64,000 nt of DNA from Streptomyces sp. NBC_00440. GTDB lineage: Bacteria; Actinomycetota; Actinomycetes; Streptomycetales; Streptomycetaceae. Both the position numbers and the translations under genes were made by a program. The notes below the pieces were generated by a model that was not told where the DNA came from, searched no databases, and was given only the letters and a program-made list of their open reading frames with translations. The stretch spans positions 5,835,501 through 5,899,500 of the forward strand of contig NZ_CP107921.1 in NCBI RefSeq assembly GCF_036014215.1. Direction: 5' to 3'. Every line of letters begins with the position of its first letter. Position 1 is the stretch's first letter. Shown in pieces: positions 27,254-37,907 of this stretch.

Positions 27254-27299
27254 TAGGGCCTTTCGTTTGGATCAGGCCTGATCCAAACGGAAGGACCTA
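27254..27299. terminator. 46-bp near-perfect palindrome between treS and mak
   Basis: A 26-bp perfect palindrome (27264-27289, centre GATCAGGCCTGATC) is flanked by further pairing, CCTT/AAGG and TAGG/CCTA, with only two non-Watson-Crick positions. It would form a very stable RNA hairpin on either strand. Position suggests termination or attenuation after treS. Confidence 0.65.
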
Positions 27300-27404
27300 C
27301 GGCTCAGTGGGCCGGGTGCTGGTGCCCCGGTACCAGTGGCGCGGTACCTGTGGGGAGCGTGCCCGGGACGGGGCGGTGGAAACCGCCGCGCCCCGGGCAC
27401 ACCG

Positions 27405-29111
27405 TCAGACGGTGGGGGCGTCCTTGCGCAAGCGGAACCAGTAGAAGCCGTGGCCCGCGAGGGTCAGCAGATACGGCAGTTCACCGATCGGAGGGAATCG
27501 CACCCCGCCGATCAGCTCCACCGGATGGCGTCCGGTGAAGGAGTTGAGATCGAGCTCCGTCGGCTGCGCGAACCGCGAGAAGTTGTGCACGCACAGCACC
27601 AGGTCGTCCTTGTACTCCCGGAGGAAGGCGAGCACGGCCGGGTTGGACGAGGGGAGTTCGGTGTACGAACCGAGGCCGAAGGCCGGGTTCTGCTTGCGGA
27701 TCTCGATCATCCGGCGGGTCCAGTGCAGCAGTGAGGCGGGCGAGGCCATGGAGGCCTCGACGTTCGTCACCTGGTAGCCGTAGACCGGGTCCATGATGGT
27801 CGGCAGATAGAGCCGCCCCGGGTCGCTGGACGAGAAGCCCGCGTTCCGGTCGGGGGTCCACTGCATCGGCGTGCGGACCGCGTCCCGGTCGCCGAGCCAG
27901 ATGTTGTCGCCCATCCCGATCTCGTCCCCGTAGTAGAGGATCGGTGAACCGGGCAGGGAGAGCAGCAGCGCGGTGAACAGTTCGATCTGGTTGCGGTCGT
28001 TGTCCAGCAGGGGCGCGAGCCGCCTGCGGATGCCGATGTTGGCCCGCATCCGCGGATCCTTGGCGTACTCCGCGTACATGTAGTCGCGCTCCTCGTCCGT
28101 GACCATTTCGAGCGTCAGCTCGTCGTGGTTGCGGAGGAAGATGCCCCACTGGGCGTTCTTCGGAATGGCCGGGGTCTTGGCCAGGATCTCCGAGACGGGG
28201 TAGCGGGACTCCCGGCGCACGGCCATGAAGATGCGCGGCATCACCGGGAAGTGGAATGCCATGTGGCACTCGTCGCCGCCCTTTTTGAAGTCGCCGAAAT
28301 AGTCGACGACATCCTCCGGCCACTGGTTGGCCTCGGCGAGCAGCACCGTGTCCGGGTAGCTCGCGTCGATCTCGGCGCGCACCCGCTTCATGAACGCATG
28401 GGTCTGCGGGAGGTTCTCGCAGTTGGTGCCCTCGACCTGGTAGAGGTACGGGACCGCGTCGAGGCGGAATCCGTCGATGCCCAGGTCGAGCCAGAAGCGC
28501 AGCGCCGAGATGATCTCCTCCTGCACCACCGGGTTCTCATAGTTGAGATCCGGCTGATGGGAGAAGAACCGGTGCCAGTAGTACTGCTTGCGCACCGGGT
28601 CGAAGGTCCAGTTGGAGCTCTCCGTGTCGACGAAGATGATCCGGGCGTCCGCGAACTGCTTGTCGTCGTCGGCCCAGATGTAGTAGTCGCCGTACGGACC
28701 GTCCGGGTCCTTGCGCGACTCCTGGAACCACTCGTGCTGGTCGCTCGTGTGGTTCATCACGAAGTCGATGATCACGCGCATCCCGCGCTGGTGGGTGGCG
28801 TCGACGAACTCGACGAAGTCGGCGAGGTCACCGAACTCCGGCAGTACGGACGTGTAGTCCGCCACGTCGTAACCGCCGTCCCGCAGGGGCGACTTGAAGA
28901 ACGGCGGCAGCCAGAGGCAGTCGACGCCGAGCCACTGGAGGTAGTCCAGTTTGGCGGTGATGCCCTTGAGGTCACCGACGCCGTCCCCGTTGCTGTCCTG
29001 GAACGACCTGACCAGGACCTCGTAGAAGACGGCGCGCTTGAACCAGTCGGGGTCACGGTCCTTGGTGGGAGTGTCCTCGAATTTGTCGTGGACGGGCTCA
29101 TTGACAATCAT
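27405..29111 (-). CDS. treS: trehalose synthase (maltose alpha-D-glucosyltransferase)
   Basis: Interconverts trehalose and maltose; GH13 family, 568 residues. The nucleophile is Asp218 in [15 protein letters not shown], the acid/base is Glu260 in [13 protein letters not shown], and the transition-state Asp330 is in [11 protein letters not shown]. The N-terminus [20 protein letters not shown] is characteristic of TreS. ATG at 29111 overlaps the glgE stop (ATGA); the codons before it would read glgE out of frame. GGAGG lies 12 nt upstream, inside glgE. In the pathway it supplies maltose for the maltokinase downstream. Confidence 0.96.
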   Translation of the reverse strand: MIVNEPVHDKFEDTPTKDRDPDWFKRAVFYEVLVRSFQDSNGDGVGDLKGITAKLDYLQWLGVDCLWLPPFFKSPLRDGGYDVADYTSVLPEFGDLADFVEFVDATHQRGMRVIIDFVMNHTSDQHEWFQESRKDPDGPYGDYYIWADDDKQFADARIIFVDTESSNWTFDPVRKQYYWHRFFSHQPDLNYENPVVQEEIISALRFWLDLGIDGFRLDAVPYLYQVEGTNCENLPQTHAFMKRVRAEIDASYPDTVLLAEANQWPEDVVDYFGDFKKGGDECHMAFHFPVMPRIFMAVRRESRYPVSEILAKTPAIPKNAQWGIFLRNHDELTLEMVTDEERDYMYAEYAKDPRMRANIGIRRRLAPLLDNDRNQIELFTALLLSLPGSPILYYGDEIGMGDNIWLGDRDAVRTPMQWTPDRNAGFSSSDPGRLYLPTIMDPVYGYQVTNVEASMASPASLLHWTRRMIEIRKQNPAFGLGSYTELPSSNPAVLAFLREYKDDLVLCVHNFSRFAQPTELDLNSFTGRHPVELIGGVRFPPIGELPYLLTLAGHGFYWFRLRKDAPTV

Positions 29112-31267
29112 GATGTGGGTGACCCTCCGATCGGCGGGGACGGTCGCAGCACCAGGATGTGCGCGGGCGTGCTGCCCGGCTCCAGACGCACATAGTTGGC
29201 CCTGCCCCAGTGGTAGGTCTCGCCGGTGAGCTCGTCGCGCACCGGGACGGACTCGTGCCATTCCAGGCCGAGATCCGGCATGTCCAACGAGACCGTGGCC
29301 TCCTGGGTGTGGTGCGGGTCAAGGTTGACGACAATCAGAACCGTGTTCGAGCCGGCGGTACCTCCGTCCGGTGTGAAGCCGTCTGCCGGGGCCTCCGTGC
29401 AGGCCGGCACGGACACCGACTTCGAGTACGCGATCACCGCGTCGTTGTCGGTGTGGTGGAAGTGCACCGAACGCAGCTGCCGCAGCGCCGGATGGCGGCG
29501 CCGCAACTCGTTCAGCGTGGTGATGAGCGGAGCGATGGTCCGCCCCTCCCGCTCGGCGGACTCCCAGTCGCGCGGCCGCAGCTGGTACTTCTCCGAGTCC
29601 AGGTAGTCCTCGCTGCCCGCCCGTGCGGTGGTGTTCTCGCACAGCTCGTACCCGGCGTACACCCCCCAGGACGGCGCCATCGTCGCCGCGAGCACCGCAC
29701 GGACCTCGAAGGCCGGGCGGCCGCCGTGCTGGAGGTACGCGTGCAGGATGTCCGGGGTGTTCACGAAGAAGTTGGGCCGCATGGCCGCCGCGGACTCCCC
29801 GGCCAGCTCGGTGACGTAGTCGGTCAGCTCCTGCTTGCCGGTCCGCCAGGTGAAGTACGTGTACGACTGCTGGAACCCGACGGCGCCCAGCGTGTGCATC
29901 ATCGCGGGCCGGGTGAACGCCTCGGCCAGGAAGACCACGTCCGGGTCGCGGACGTTGACCTCGGCGATGACGCGCTCCCAGAAGACCACCGGCTTGGTGT
30001 GCGGATTGTCCACGCGGAAGATCCGTACGCCGTGCTCCATCCAGAAGCGCAGGATGCGGACGGTCTCGGTGACCAGTCCGTCCATGTCCTGGTCGAAGGC
30101 GATCGGATAGATGTCCTGGTACTTCTTCGGCGGGTTCTCCGCATACGCGATCGTGCCGTCAGGACGGTGGTGGAACCACTCGGGGTGCTGCGTCACCCAG
30201 GGGTGGTCGGGCGAGCACTGGAGCGCGAAGTCGAGGGCGATCTCCAGGTCCAGCTCACGGGCGCGCCCGACGAAGTCGTCGAAGTCCTCCAGGGTGCCGA
30301 GATCCGGGTGGACGGCGTCGTGGCCGCCGGCCGGCGAGCCGATGGCCCACGGCACCCCCACGTCGTCGGGCCCGGCGGTCAGCGCGTTGTTGGGGCCCTT
30401 GCGGTGGGTGGTGCCGATGGGGTGGACCGGCGGCAGATACACCACGTCGAACCCCATGGCCGCGACCGCCGAAAGCCGCTTCGCCGCAGTCCGGAAGGTG
30501 CCGCTGACGTGCGGCTTGCCCTCCTCGACCACAGCGCCCTCGGAGCGCGGGAACAGCTCGTACCAGGATCCGTACAGCGCCCGCTCACGCTCCACCTGGA
30601 GCGGCAGCGGCTCCGACACACTGACCAGTTCGCGCAGCGGGTACCGGGCGAGGGCCGCCACGGCCTCCGGCGCGAGCGCGGCCGTGAGACGGTCGGCGGC
30701 GGGCGCCGCGGTGTCGCCCAGCGCCTCCGCCACCGCGAGGACCGCCCGGCGGCCCCTGCTCTTCGGCACCCCGGCCGCCGCACGTGTATACAGCCCGGCG
30801 CCCTCGGCGAGCACCAGCTCCGTGTCGATGCCCGCCGGGACCTTGATCCGGGCGGTGTGCAGCCAGGTGGTGACGGGGTCGCTCCACGCCTCGACCGCGT
30901 AGGTCCAGCGGCCCTCGCGGTCCGGGGTGACGTCGGCGCCCCAGCGGTCGGTGCCGGGGGCCAGCTCCCGCATCGGCGCCCAGGGCGCCGTCCGGCCGCG
31001 CGGGCCGCGCAGGACGACATTGGCGGCGACCGCGTCATGGCCCTCACGGAAGACCGTCGCCGTGACCTGGAAGGTCTCACCGGTCACCGCTTTGGCGGGC
31101 CTGCGACCGCCGTCGACGCGCGGCCGCACATCGAGCACCGGGATACGGCCGATCAGCTGACCGGTGGGCGGCCGCCTGGGCGGCTTCGGGGACTTCGGCG
31201 GCAGCGGGGACGTCGCGAGAGTCCCTCTGGCCGGCTTGTCCGATGATGGCTTGCGGGCTGCGGGCAT
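29108..31267 (-). CDS. glgE: alpha-1,4-glucan:maltose-1-phosphate maltosyltransferase
   Basis: Extends alpha-1,4-glucan by two glucose units from maltose 1-phosphate; GH13_3, 719 residues. A basic Pro-rich N-terminal tail (about 35 residues) precedes the beta-sandwich and the barrel. The nucleophile Asp420 is in [12 protein letters not shown], the acid/base Glu449 in FLAEAFTRP and the third carboxylate Asp506 in [24 protein letters not shown] is a family mark. First gene of the glgE-treS-mak-glgB group and divergent from glgP, so synthesis and breakdown genes share one intergenic control region. Confidence 0.96.
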   Translation of the reverse strand: MPAARKPSSDKPARGTLATSPLPPKSPKPPRRPPTGQLIGRIPVLDVRPRVDGGRRPAKAVTGETFQVTATVFREGHDAVAANVVLRGPRGRTAPWAPMRELAPGTDRWGADVTPDREGRWTYAVEAWSDPVTTWLHTARIKVPAGIDTELVLAEGAGLYTRAAAGVPKSRGRRAVLAVAEALGDTAAPAADRLTAALAPEAVAALARYPLRELVSVSEPLPLQVERERALYGSWYELFPRSEGAVVEEGKPHVSGTFRTAAKRLSAVAAMGFDVVYLPPVHPIGTTHRKGPNNALTAGPDDVGVPWAIGSPAGGHDAVHPDLGTLEDFDDFVGRARELDLEIALDFALQCSPDHPWVTQHPEWFHHRPDGTIAYAENPPKKYQDIYPIAFDQDMDGLVTETVRILRFWMEHGVRIFRVDNPHTKPVVFWERVIAEVNVRDPDVVFLAEAFTRPAMMHTLGAVGFQQSYTYFTWRTGKQELTDYVTELAGESAAAMRPNFFVNTPDILHAYLQHGGRPAFEVRAVLAATMAPSWGVYAGYELCENTTARAGSEDYLDSEKYQLRPRDWESAEREGRTIAPLITTLNELRRRHPALRQLRSVHFHHTDNDAVIAYSKSVSVPACTEAPADGFTPDGGTAGSNTVLIVVNLDPHHTQEATVSLDMPDLGLEWHESVPVRDELTGETYHWGRANYVRLEPGSTPAHILVLRPSPPIGGSPTS

Positions 31268-31961
31268 GACCGCTCCTGTCCGCGTTCACTCAGGCTGTGG
31301 TGAGGCGTGGGGTGAGGGCTGGGGATGCGCTCGGGCGGGTACCGGAGGAGCCTTCCCCCACACCTCCGGTGGGCAATCCGGCTCCTGAGTTAAGTACTCG
31401 TGCGTAATGTGCAAGGCAAGGACCAGGTGGGCCGCGCGTCGCAGAGGGGCCGTGCACGGCCGTGCGGGTGGCCGCGGTTTCACACCATTGGCAGAGTCCG
31501 CCGTGCTCCGCCACGGCCGGCCGGACCGGACGGAGCGCGCCACGCACGGCGCGCACGGCGCACGGCCGGCGCGGGCCGTGCACCGCGTACGGGAGGTGCC
31601 GGTCCTGCACCGCGTACGGGAGGTGCGGACGGCGCCTCATGAGGCGGGCCGCTCCCGGCAGGTGACGGTTCGTTCCATCCGGGCGCGCTCCCTTCCGGTC
31701 CAGGCGTCGCGGCGATGTGTCACACAGCAGCCTCACCCGTGGTGCGAAGTGCCACAAGCCCACGCGAGGGGGGAGAACCGGCCATACCGCCCGGCGGGAC
31801 CCACCCGGGCGCACTCCGCGGCAGCGCCGCACCGGCGCACGCGGACGCGGCCTCGCGCCGTGGTTGCGGGGAGCGCTGACGGTTACCTTCGGGGTGAAGT
31901 GCGGACGTACACACCGCTGTGCGTCCCCTGGATGCGCATCTCCCCTGCGAAGGTGGAACAT
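31268..31961. other. 694-bp glgE-glgP divergent region
   Basis: No convincing gene was found; a long rightward open frame runs through it into glgP but has repeat-derived composition and no family match. On the glgE side there is an inverted repeat ACCGGAGG/CCTCCGGT (31341-31370, 14-nt loop) and GAGTTAAGTACTC (31387-31399), an AT-richer spot suited to a promoter. The middle (31540-31630) is a C/G repeat tract. TGTGTCACACA (31716-31726) is a small palindrome on the glgP side. An unidentified regulator could bind any of these. Confidence 0.5.
31579..31626. repeat. 21-bp direct repeat in the glgE-glgP region
   Basis: A 21-bp unit starting TGCACCGCGTACGG and ending GAGGTGC occurs at 31579-31599 and 31606-31626 with a 6-bp spacer, a 27-bp period. 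It sits next to several GCGCACGGC repeats (31545-31565). Confidence 0.7.
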
Positions 31962-34589
31962 GTGAAGGCCATTCGTCGATTCACCGTCCGCCCCGTCCTC
32001 CCCGAGCCGCTGCGCCCCCTGGGTGAGCTCGCCCGCAACCTCCGCTGGTCCTGGCACGCCGGGACCAAGGACCTGTTCAGAGCCGTCGACCCCGACGGCT
32101 TCCCGGCAGCCGGCGGTGACCCCGTCCGGCTGCTCGGCACGGTGTCGGCCGCACGGCTCGCCGAGCTGGCGGCCGACCCCGGCTTCCTGCGCGACCTGAC
32201 CGAGGCCGCCGCCGGCCTCGACACCTATCTGCACGGACCGCGCTGGTACCAGGAGCAGCCCGCCGGGCTGCCCGCGGCCATCGGGTACTTCTCACCCGAG
32301 TTCGGTGTCACCGCCGCGCTCCCGCAGTACTCCGGCGGCCTCGGCATCCTCGCCGGCGACCATCTGAAGGCGGCCAGCGACCTCGGCGTACCGCTCATCG
32401 GGGTCGGCCTGCTCTACCGCCACGGATACTTCCGGCAGTCCCTGTCCCGCGAGGGCTGGCAGCAGGAGCACTACCCGGTGCTCGACCCCGACGAGCTGCC
32501 GGTCGCCCTGCTGCGCGAGGCGGACGGCGCACCCAGCACGGTCGCCCTCACGCTGCCCGGTGGCCGCTCGCTCCACGCGCACATCTGGCAGGCGCAGGTC
32601 GGCCGCGTCCCGCTGCTGATGCTCGACTCCGACATCGAGGAGAACGAGCCGGGCGAGCGGGGTGTCACCGACCGGCTCTACGGCGGCGGCAGCGAGCACC
32701 GGCTCCTCCAGGAGATGCTGCTCGGTATCGGCGGGGTGCGGGCGCTGCGCTCGTACTGCCGGATCACCGGCCACCCGGACCCCGAGGTGTTCCACACCAA
32801 CGAGGGGCACGCCGGTTTCCTCGGCCTGGAGCGGATCCGCGAACTCGCGGGCGCCGGGCTGGACTTCGACGCCGCTCTGGAGTCCGTACGCGCCGGAACC
32901 GTCTTCACCACCCACACCCCCGTCCCCGCCGGGATCGACCGGTTCGACCGGGACCTGGTCGCCCGGCACTTCGGCGACGACGGCGAACTGCCCGGCGTCG
33001 ACGCCGGACGCGTGCTCCAACTGGGCCGGGAGACCTACCCGGGCGGCGAACCGCGCCTCTTCAACATGGCGGTGATGGGCCTGCGGCTCGCCCAGCGCGC
33101 CAACGGGGTCTCCACCCTGCACGGCGCCGTCAGCCGGGAGATGTTCGCCGGGCTGTGGCCGGGATTCGACCCCGACGAGGTGCCGATCACCTCGATCACC
33201 AACGGCGTGCACGCCCCGACCTGGGCGGCGCCCGAGATCACCCGCACCGCCGTCCGCCGGATCGGCGCCGAACGCACCGAGCACGCCCTGTCGGTGGGCG
33301 TCGCCGACCGCTGGGACGCGGTGGCCGGCATTCCCGACGCGGAGATCTGGGAGCTGCGCCGCACCCTGCGCGAGCAGCTGGTCGGCGAGGTGCGGACCCG
33401 GCTGCGCGCGTCCTGGCGCGGGCGCGGCGCGTCCGACGCCGAACTGGGCTGGATCGACGGGGTGCTCGACCCCGGGGTGCTGACCATCGGCTTCGCCCGG
33501 CGCGTCCCCTCCTACAAGCGCCTCACACTGATGCTGCGCGACCGCGACCGGCTGACGGAGCTGCTGCTCCACCCGGACAGGCCCATCCAGATCGTGGTCG
33601 CGGGCAAGGCGCACCCGGCCGACGACGGCGGGAAGCGGCTGGTCCAGGAGCTGGTGCGGTTCGCGGACGACCCGCGGGTGCGCCACCGCATCGTCTTCCT
33701 GCCGGACTACGGCATGGCGATGGCCGAGCGGCTCTACCCGGGCTGCGACGTCTGGCTGAACAACCCGCTGCGTCCGCTGGAGGCGTGCGGTACGTCCGGG
33801 ATGAAGGCGGCGCTCAACGGCTGCCTCAACCTCTCGGTGCTCGACGGCTGGTGGGACGAGTGGTTCGAGCCGGACTTCGGCTGGGCCATCCCCACCGCGG
33901 ACGGCTCGGGGCTGGACGAGGACCGGCGCGACGAGCTGGAGTCGGCCGCGCTGTACTCGCTGATCGAGGACCGGGTCGCGCCGCGCTTCTACGACCGTAC
34001 GGCCGACGGCCTGCCCGAGCGCTGGGTCGGGATGGTCCGCTCCACACTGACCACCCTGGGGCCGAAGGTACTGGCGGGGCGGATGGTGCGTGAGTACGTC
34101 GAGCGGCTCTACGCGCCCGCCGCCCTCGCCCACCGCTCGCTCGGGCCCGACGCGGCCCGGGAGCTGGCCGGCTGGAAGGCGCGGGTGCGGACCGCCTGGC
34201 CGGACGTGCACGTCGACCACGCGGAGGCCGTCGCGCCGACCGCGGCCGACGGCACCGCCGAACTGGGCTCCACCCTCTCGCTCCGGGTCCAGGTCGCGCT
34301 CGGAGCGCTGGGGCCCGACGACGTGGAGGTGCAGGCGGTGTCGGGCCGGGTCGACGACCAGGACCGCATCGCGGACGCGCGGACCGTCGCACTGAAACCG
34401 GCGGGCGGCCCGGACCTGGAAGGACGGCGGCTGTACGAGGGCCCGCTGGCCCTGGACCGTACGGGCCCCTACGGCTACACCGTCCGGATCCTGCCCGCAC
34501 ACCACCTGCTGGCGTCCGGCGCCGAGCTGGGACTCGTGGCGTTGCCGACCGCGGCGACGGGGGAGGGTGCGGGCGTACTCCTGAGGTGA
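31962..34589 (+). CDS. glgP: alpha-glucan (glycogen) phosphorylase
   Basis: Releases glucose 1-phosphate from alpha-glucan; 875 residues, the long actinobacterial type with an N-terminal DUF3417 region (RPLGELARNLRWSWHAGTKD). The catalytic body shows FSPEFGVTAALPQYSGGLGI, the His of EVFHTNEGHAGFL and ITNGVHAPTW. The pyridoxal-phosphate Lys615 lies in EACGTSGMKAALNG. GTG at 31962 follows GAAGGTGGAA and starts MKAIRRFTVRPVLPEPL as the family expects; residues from the frame upstream are not conserved in type. It faces glgE. With GlgX it should recycle the polymer made by GlgE and GlgB. Confidence 0.95.
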   Translation: MKAIRRFTVRPVLPEPLRPLGELARNLRWSWHAGTKDLFRAVDPDGFPAAGGDPVRLLGTVSAARLAELAADPGFLRDLTEAAAGLDTYLHGPRWYQEQPAGLPAAIGYFSPEFGVTAALPQYSGGLGILAGDHLKAASDLGVPLIGVGLLYRHGYFRQSLSREGWQQEHYPVLDPDELPVALLREADGAPSTVALTLPGGRSLHAHIWQAQVGRVPLLMLDSDIEENEPGERGVTDRLYGGGSEHRLLQEMLLGIGGVRALRSYCRITGHPDPEVFHTNEGHAGFLGLERIRELAGAGLDFDAALESVRAGTVFTTHTPVPAGIDRFDRDLVARHFGDDGELPGVDAGRVLQLGRETYPGGEPRLFNMAVMGLRLAQRANGVSTLHGAVSREMFAGLWPGFDPDEVPITSITNGVHAPTWAAPEITRTAVRRIGAERTEHALSVGVADRWDAVAGIPDAEIWELRRTLREQLVGEVRTRLRASWRGRGASDAELGWIDGVLDPGVLTIGFARRVPSYKRLTLMLRDRDRLTELLLHPDRPIQIVVAGKAHPADDGGKRLVQELVRFADDPRVRHRIVFLPDYGMAMAERLYPGCDVWLNNPLRPLEACGTSGMKAALNGCLNLSVLDGWWDEWFEPDFGWAIPTADGSGLDEDRRDELESAALYSLIEDRVAPRFYDRTADGLPERWVGMVRSTLTTLGPKVLAGRMVREYVERLYAPAALAHRSLGPDAARELAGWKARVRTAWPDVHVDHAEAVAPTAADGTAELGSTLSLRVQVALGALGPDDVEVQAVSGRVDDQDRIADARTVALKPAGGPDLEGRRLYEGPLALDRTGPYGYTVRILPAHHLLASGAELGLVALPTAATGEGAGVLLR

Positions 34590-34661
34590 CAGCTCAGAAG
34601 GCGAACGCCTGAGCTGACACAGGATCGGGACGGGCCCGGCGTCTCTTACGGGGCGCCGGGC
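34590..34661. terminator. two hairpins ending glgP and the convergent kinase gene
   Basis: The first hairpin has arms CAGCTCAG/CTGAGCTG (34590-34616) and abuts the glgP stop. The second has arms GCCCGGCG/CGCCGGGC (34634-34661) with a 12-nt loop. They separate convergent glgP and the histidine kinase gene and could work in both directions. Confidence 0.65.
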
Positions 34662-34703
34662 TCTTCCGCTTCCCGGCGTCACCTGCGCGGTTCGGGAATG
34701 CGC

Positions 34704-36035
34704 TCACCGGGTGGCGAGGCCGACGGCGCCGATCAGCACCCCGAGTGCGGCGGTGGCGGCCAGCGGGACCCAGACCGCCTGCTTCAGACGCCGCCTCACT
34801 TGCTGTCTGGCTCTCGCCAACTCCTGTGCGGACGACGGCTTTTCGTCCGCGACCGGGGGAGGGGCGCCGGGTGCGGTGGGCAGCGTGGCGGACACCTCGA
34901 AGCCGCCCCCGGGCAGCGGCCCGTGGCGCAGGACCCCGCCCGCGAGCCGGATCCGTTCGTCCAGGCCGACCAGCCCGGTACCGCCGCCCGGGCCGCCGGG
35001 CGGTTCCACCGCGTCCGCCACCCGGCCGGCCTCCGCCGTCGGGCCAGGTGGCGGGCCGGGCGGTCCTGCCGTGCTGGTGACGGTGACCGTCAGGGCCGAA
35101 TCCGACCGTACGAGCCGGACCGCCACCGGTGCGCCCGGCGCGTGCCGTGCCGCGTTGGTGAGCGACTCCTGAACGGTCCGGTGGACCGCGCGGCCGGTCA
35201 TCGGGGCCAGGCCGTCCGCCTCCCCGTCGCCGCTCAGCTCCACGTCCATCCCCGCCCCGCGGGCCCGCTCCACCTGGTCCGTCACGGTCCCGCCCGGCGG
35301 CGAGGCCGGCGCCGCCCCGTCGTTCTCCCGCAGGACACCGATGATGTCGCGCAGCCGTGCGGTGGCGTCCCCCGCCGCCGCCCGCAGCTCACCCGCCGCT
35401 CTCTGCTGGCTTCCGCCCAGCGACGGGTCGACCTCAAGCGCCGCTGCCCGTAAGGCGATCAGCGACAGATCGTGGCCGAGCGAGTCGTGCATGTCGCCCG
35501 CGATCCTGGAGCGCTCCAGCAGCCGCGCCCGGTCCGCGGCGACGCGCTGCTCCCGCTCCAGCCGGCCGGCCAGCAGCCAGCCGGTGTCGACGAGTTGGGC
35601 GTACTGCCGCACATACCGGCCGAGCAGCCAGGGGACCATCACCACGAAGGCCAGGGTGGACAGCTCGGCGAACCAGGTCCAGAGATCCAGGTGCGCGGCC
35701 TGCGTGATCAGCAGACCGGCGGCGGCCGTCCCCGCGAACGCGTGCAACGCGGGCCGGGCCAGCGCGGTCCGCCGTCCGGCCAGATAGCCGAAGACCGCCA
35801 GGGCAGCCGCGTACTCCGGGGTCCAGAGCCTCGGCGTGACGGTCAGGCCCAGCGCCATGACGAGCAGCAGCGCGGTCAGCGGCCACCTGCGGGACAGCCC
35901 GACGCCCGCCCCGAGCACCGCGATCCCGGCCGCGGGCCGCCACCCTGTGCCCCCGCCGTCCGCCACGGCCCCCAGCACCACGGGCGCGCAGATCAGCGCC
36001 CCGAGTGCCAGGTCGGTGATCCGCTCTCTCCGCAT
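34704..36035 (-). CDS. NarL-type sensor histidine kinase
   Basis: Membrane kinase of 443 residues. About five membrane helices fill residues 1-150 (for example ITDLALGALICAPVVLGAVA). The HisKA_3 dimerisation box is RSRIAGDMHDSLGHDLSLIA with the phospho-accepting His. An ATPase domain follows (ESLTNAARHA and GTGLVGLDERIRLAGG). An extra C-terminal helix after a Pro-rich stretch (VWVPLAATAALGVLIGAVGL) is unusual for this group. ATG at 36035 is taken because MRRERITDLALG starts the first helix. The likely partner regulator (37891-38568, same strand) is separated by an opposite-strand MurJ-like gene. Confidence 0.9.
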   Translation of the reverse strand: MRRERITDLALGALICAPVVLGAVADGGGTGWRPAAGIAVLGAGVGLSRRWPLTALLLVMALGLTVTPRLWTPEYAAALAVFGYLAGRRTALARPALHAFAGTAAAGLLITQAAHLDLWTWFAELSTLAFVVMVPWLLGRYVRQYAQLVDTGWLLAGRLEREQRVAADRARLLERSRIAGDMHDSLGHDLSLIALRAAALEVDPSLGGSQQRAAGELRAAAGDATARLRDIIGVLRENDGAAPASPPGGTVTDQVERARGAGMDVELSGDGEADGLAPMTGRAVHRTVQESLTNAARHAPGAPVAVRLVRSDSALTVTVTSTAGPPGPPPGPTAEAGRVADAVEPPGGPGGGTGLVGLDERIRLAGGVLRHGPLPGGGFEVSATLPTAPGAPPPVADEKPSSAQELARARQQVRRRLKQAVWVPLAATAALGVLIGAVGLATR

Positions 36036-36191
36036 GTGCCCAGCTTGCCGGACCGGGCCGCCGTCCGGCCCCTGACGAAAGTCGGGGGCGGCGGCTGCCT
36101 TTCGCCCCATGAACCCGGCCGGCCGCACTGCCTACCGTCGGCGCGGCACACACAGAGCCACTCGGCAGCGACTCGGCACGGGGGAGACAGC

Positions 36192-37907
36192 GTGGAAGGG
36201 ACCGGGCCCGCGGCAGGGACGCGGCCGAGCGGGAGGGCAGCCCGGGGCCGGCACGCCGCAGCCAGGAGACCGGGCCCGGCCCGACGCGCGCTGCTGCGCC
36301 CCGCGCTGCTGATGGCGGTGGGGACCGTGGTGTCCCGGGCCACCGGCCTGATCAGACAGGTGCTCCAGGCCGGGGCGCTCGGTACGGGACTCCTCGCCAC
36401 CACGTACAACCAGGCCAACACCGTCCCGGCGAGTCTGTACTTCCTCATCATCGGCGGGGCGCTCAACTCGGTCCTGGTGCCGCAGCTGGTCCGCGCCCGG
36501 ATCGAGCAGCCGGACGGCGGACGCGCCTTCGAACAGCGGCTGGTGACGCTCACGCTGACCGTGCTGGGGGCCGGCTCCCTGCTCGCCGTGTGGGCCGCGC
36601 CGCAGATCATCGGTGTGTACCAGAGGGACACGCCCGGCAACCACGCCGCTTTCGAACTGACCGTGGTCTTCGCACGGTTCCTGCTGCCGCAGATCTTCTT
36701 CTACGGGATGTACGGCATCCTCGGCCAAGTACTCGGCGCCCGGGGCAGGTTCGGCGCGATGATGTGGACGCCGGTGCTCAACAACGTCCTGCTGATCGCG
36801 GTGTTCGGCTGGTACGCCGGCGTCATGACGGCGGCGGACGGGGTGCACGACATCGGCCGGGCGCAGGTGACCCTGCTGGGCGCCGGTACCACCGTGGCCC
36901 TCGCCGTCCAGGCGATCGCGCTGGTCCCGTTCGTCCGCGCCGCCGGATTCCGCTTCCGGCCGCGCTTCGACTGGCGCGGGACCGGGATGGGGGCGAGCCT
37001 CGGAGCGGCCCGCTGGACGCTGTTGTTCGTCCTGGCCAATCTGGCGGCGGCCACGGTGGTGACCCGCTACGCCACCGCAGCCGACCGGGAGCTGCCCCGG
37101 GCCGGAGTGGGCTTCACCGCGTACACATACGCGCAGACCATCTGGTCGCTGCCGCAGTCCGTCGTCACGGTCACGCTGGTCACCGCGTTGCTGCCGCGGA
37201 TGAGCCGGGCCGTCGCCGAGCACCGCGGCGAGGATGTGCGCCGCGACCTCTCCCACGCCCTGCGGACCAGCGGCGCCGTCACCGTCCCGGCTGCCTTCCT
37301 CTTTCTCGCGCTCGGCCCACAGCTCGCACAACTGCTGTTCGCACACGGCGCCGCCGACGCCGCCGCCACCCGGCCGCTGGGGCAGATGCTCCAGGCGTTC
37401 GGGCCCGGACTGATTCCGTTCTCCGCGCAGTATGTGCTGCTGCGCGGCTTCTACGCCTTCGGGGACACCCGCACTCCGTTCCTGACGGCACTGTGGATCG
37501 GCGCGGTCCAGGTCGCGCTGGCCACCGGCTGCCATCTCCTGCTGCCCGCACGGTGGGCGGTCATCGGGATGGCCGCCGCCTACGGGGTCGCCTACGCGGC
37601 GGGGCTGCTGGTCACCGCGCGGCTGCTGCGCCGGAGACTCGGTGGTGGCCCGCCGGCCACCGGCAGGGTCGCCCGCACCTACGGGAAGCTGGTCGTGGCG
37701 GCGACCGCGGCCGGTGTCATCGGGTGGGTGGTGGCAGCGCTCTGCCCGGTACCGCCCGGCCCGCCCGCCGGGGCGGCGGCGCTCCCTCTGGCCGCGGGTG
37801 GCGGAGCCATGCTGCTGGTGTTCGTGACGCTCGCACGGGTGTGGGGGATCGGCGAGGTGCGCGGGCTGCCGGGGCTGCGGATCGGGCAGGTCAGCCGGAG
37901 CCGGTGA
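36192..37907 (+). CDS. MurJ/MviN-like lipid II flippase family protein
   Basis: Polytopic membrane protein of 571 residues in the MOP superfamily that includes MurJ, which moves the cell-wall precursor lipid II across the membrane. The first helix region GTVVSRATGLIRQVLQAGAL holds the conserved early Arg residues. FLLPQIFFYGMYGILGQVLG, NNVLLIAVFGWYAG and LLRGFYAFGDTRTPF are typical family blocks. GTG at 36192 follows GGGGAG; the first 35 residues are basic and probably cytoplasmic. It lacks the kinase-like C-terminal extension of some actinobacterial MviN proteins. It may be a paralogue with a narrower role. The 3' end overlaps the regulator gene by 17 bp, tail to tail. Confidence 0.85.
   Translation: MEGTGPAAGTRPSGRAARGRHAAARRPGPARRALLRPALLMAVGTVVSRATGLIRQVLQAGALGTGLLATTYNQANTVPASLYFLIIGGALNSVLVPQLVRARIEQPDGGRAFEQRLVTLTLTVLGAGSLLAVWAAPQIIGVYQRDTPGNHAAFELTVVFARFLLPQIFFYGMYGILGQVLGARGRFGAMMWTPVLNNVLLIAVFGWYAGVMTAADGVHDIGRAQVTLLGAGTTVALAVQAIALVPFVRAAGFRFRPRFDWRGTGMGASLGAARWTLLFVLANLAAATVVTRYATAADRELPRAGVGFTAYTYAQTIWSLPQSVVTVTLVTALLPRMSRAVAEHRGEDVRRDLSHALRTSGAVTVPAAFLFLALGPQLAQLLFAHGAADAAATRPLGQMLQAFGPGLIPFSAQYVLLRGFYAFGDTRTPFLTALWIGAVQVALATGCHLLLPARWAVIGMAAAYGVAYAAGLLVTARLLRRRLGGGPPATGRVARTYGKLVVAATAAGVIGWVVAALCPVPPGPPAGAAALPLAAGGGAMLLVFVTLARVWGIGEVRGLPGLRIGQVSRSR

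Noticed and set aside
31407..31961. Extension of the glgP frame upstream by 185 codons
   Set aside because: The extra residues come from repeat sequence, have no family match, and the GTG at 31962 has a ribosome-binding site and the expected N-terminus.
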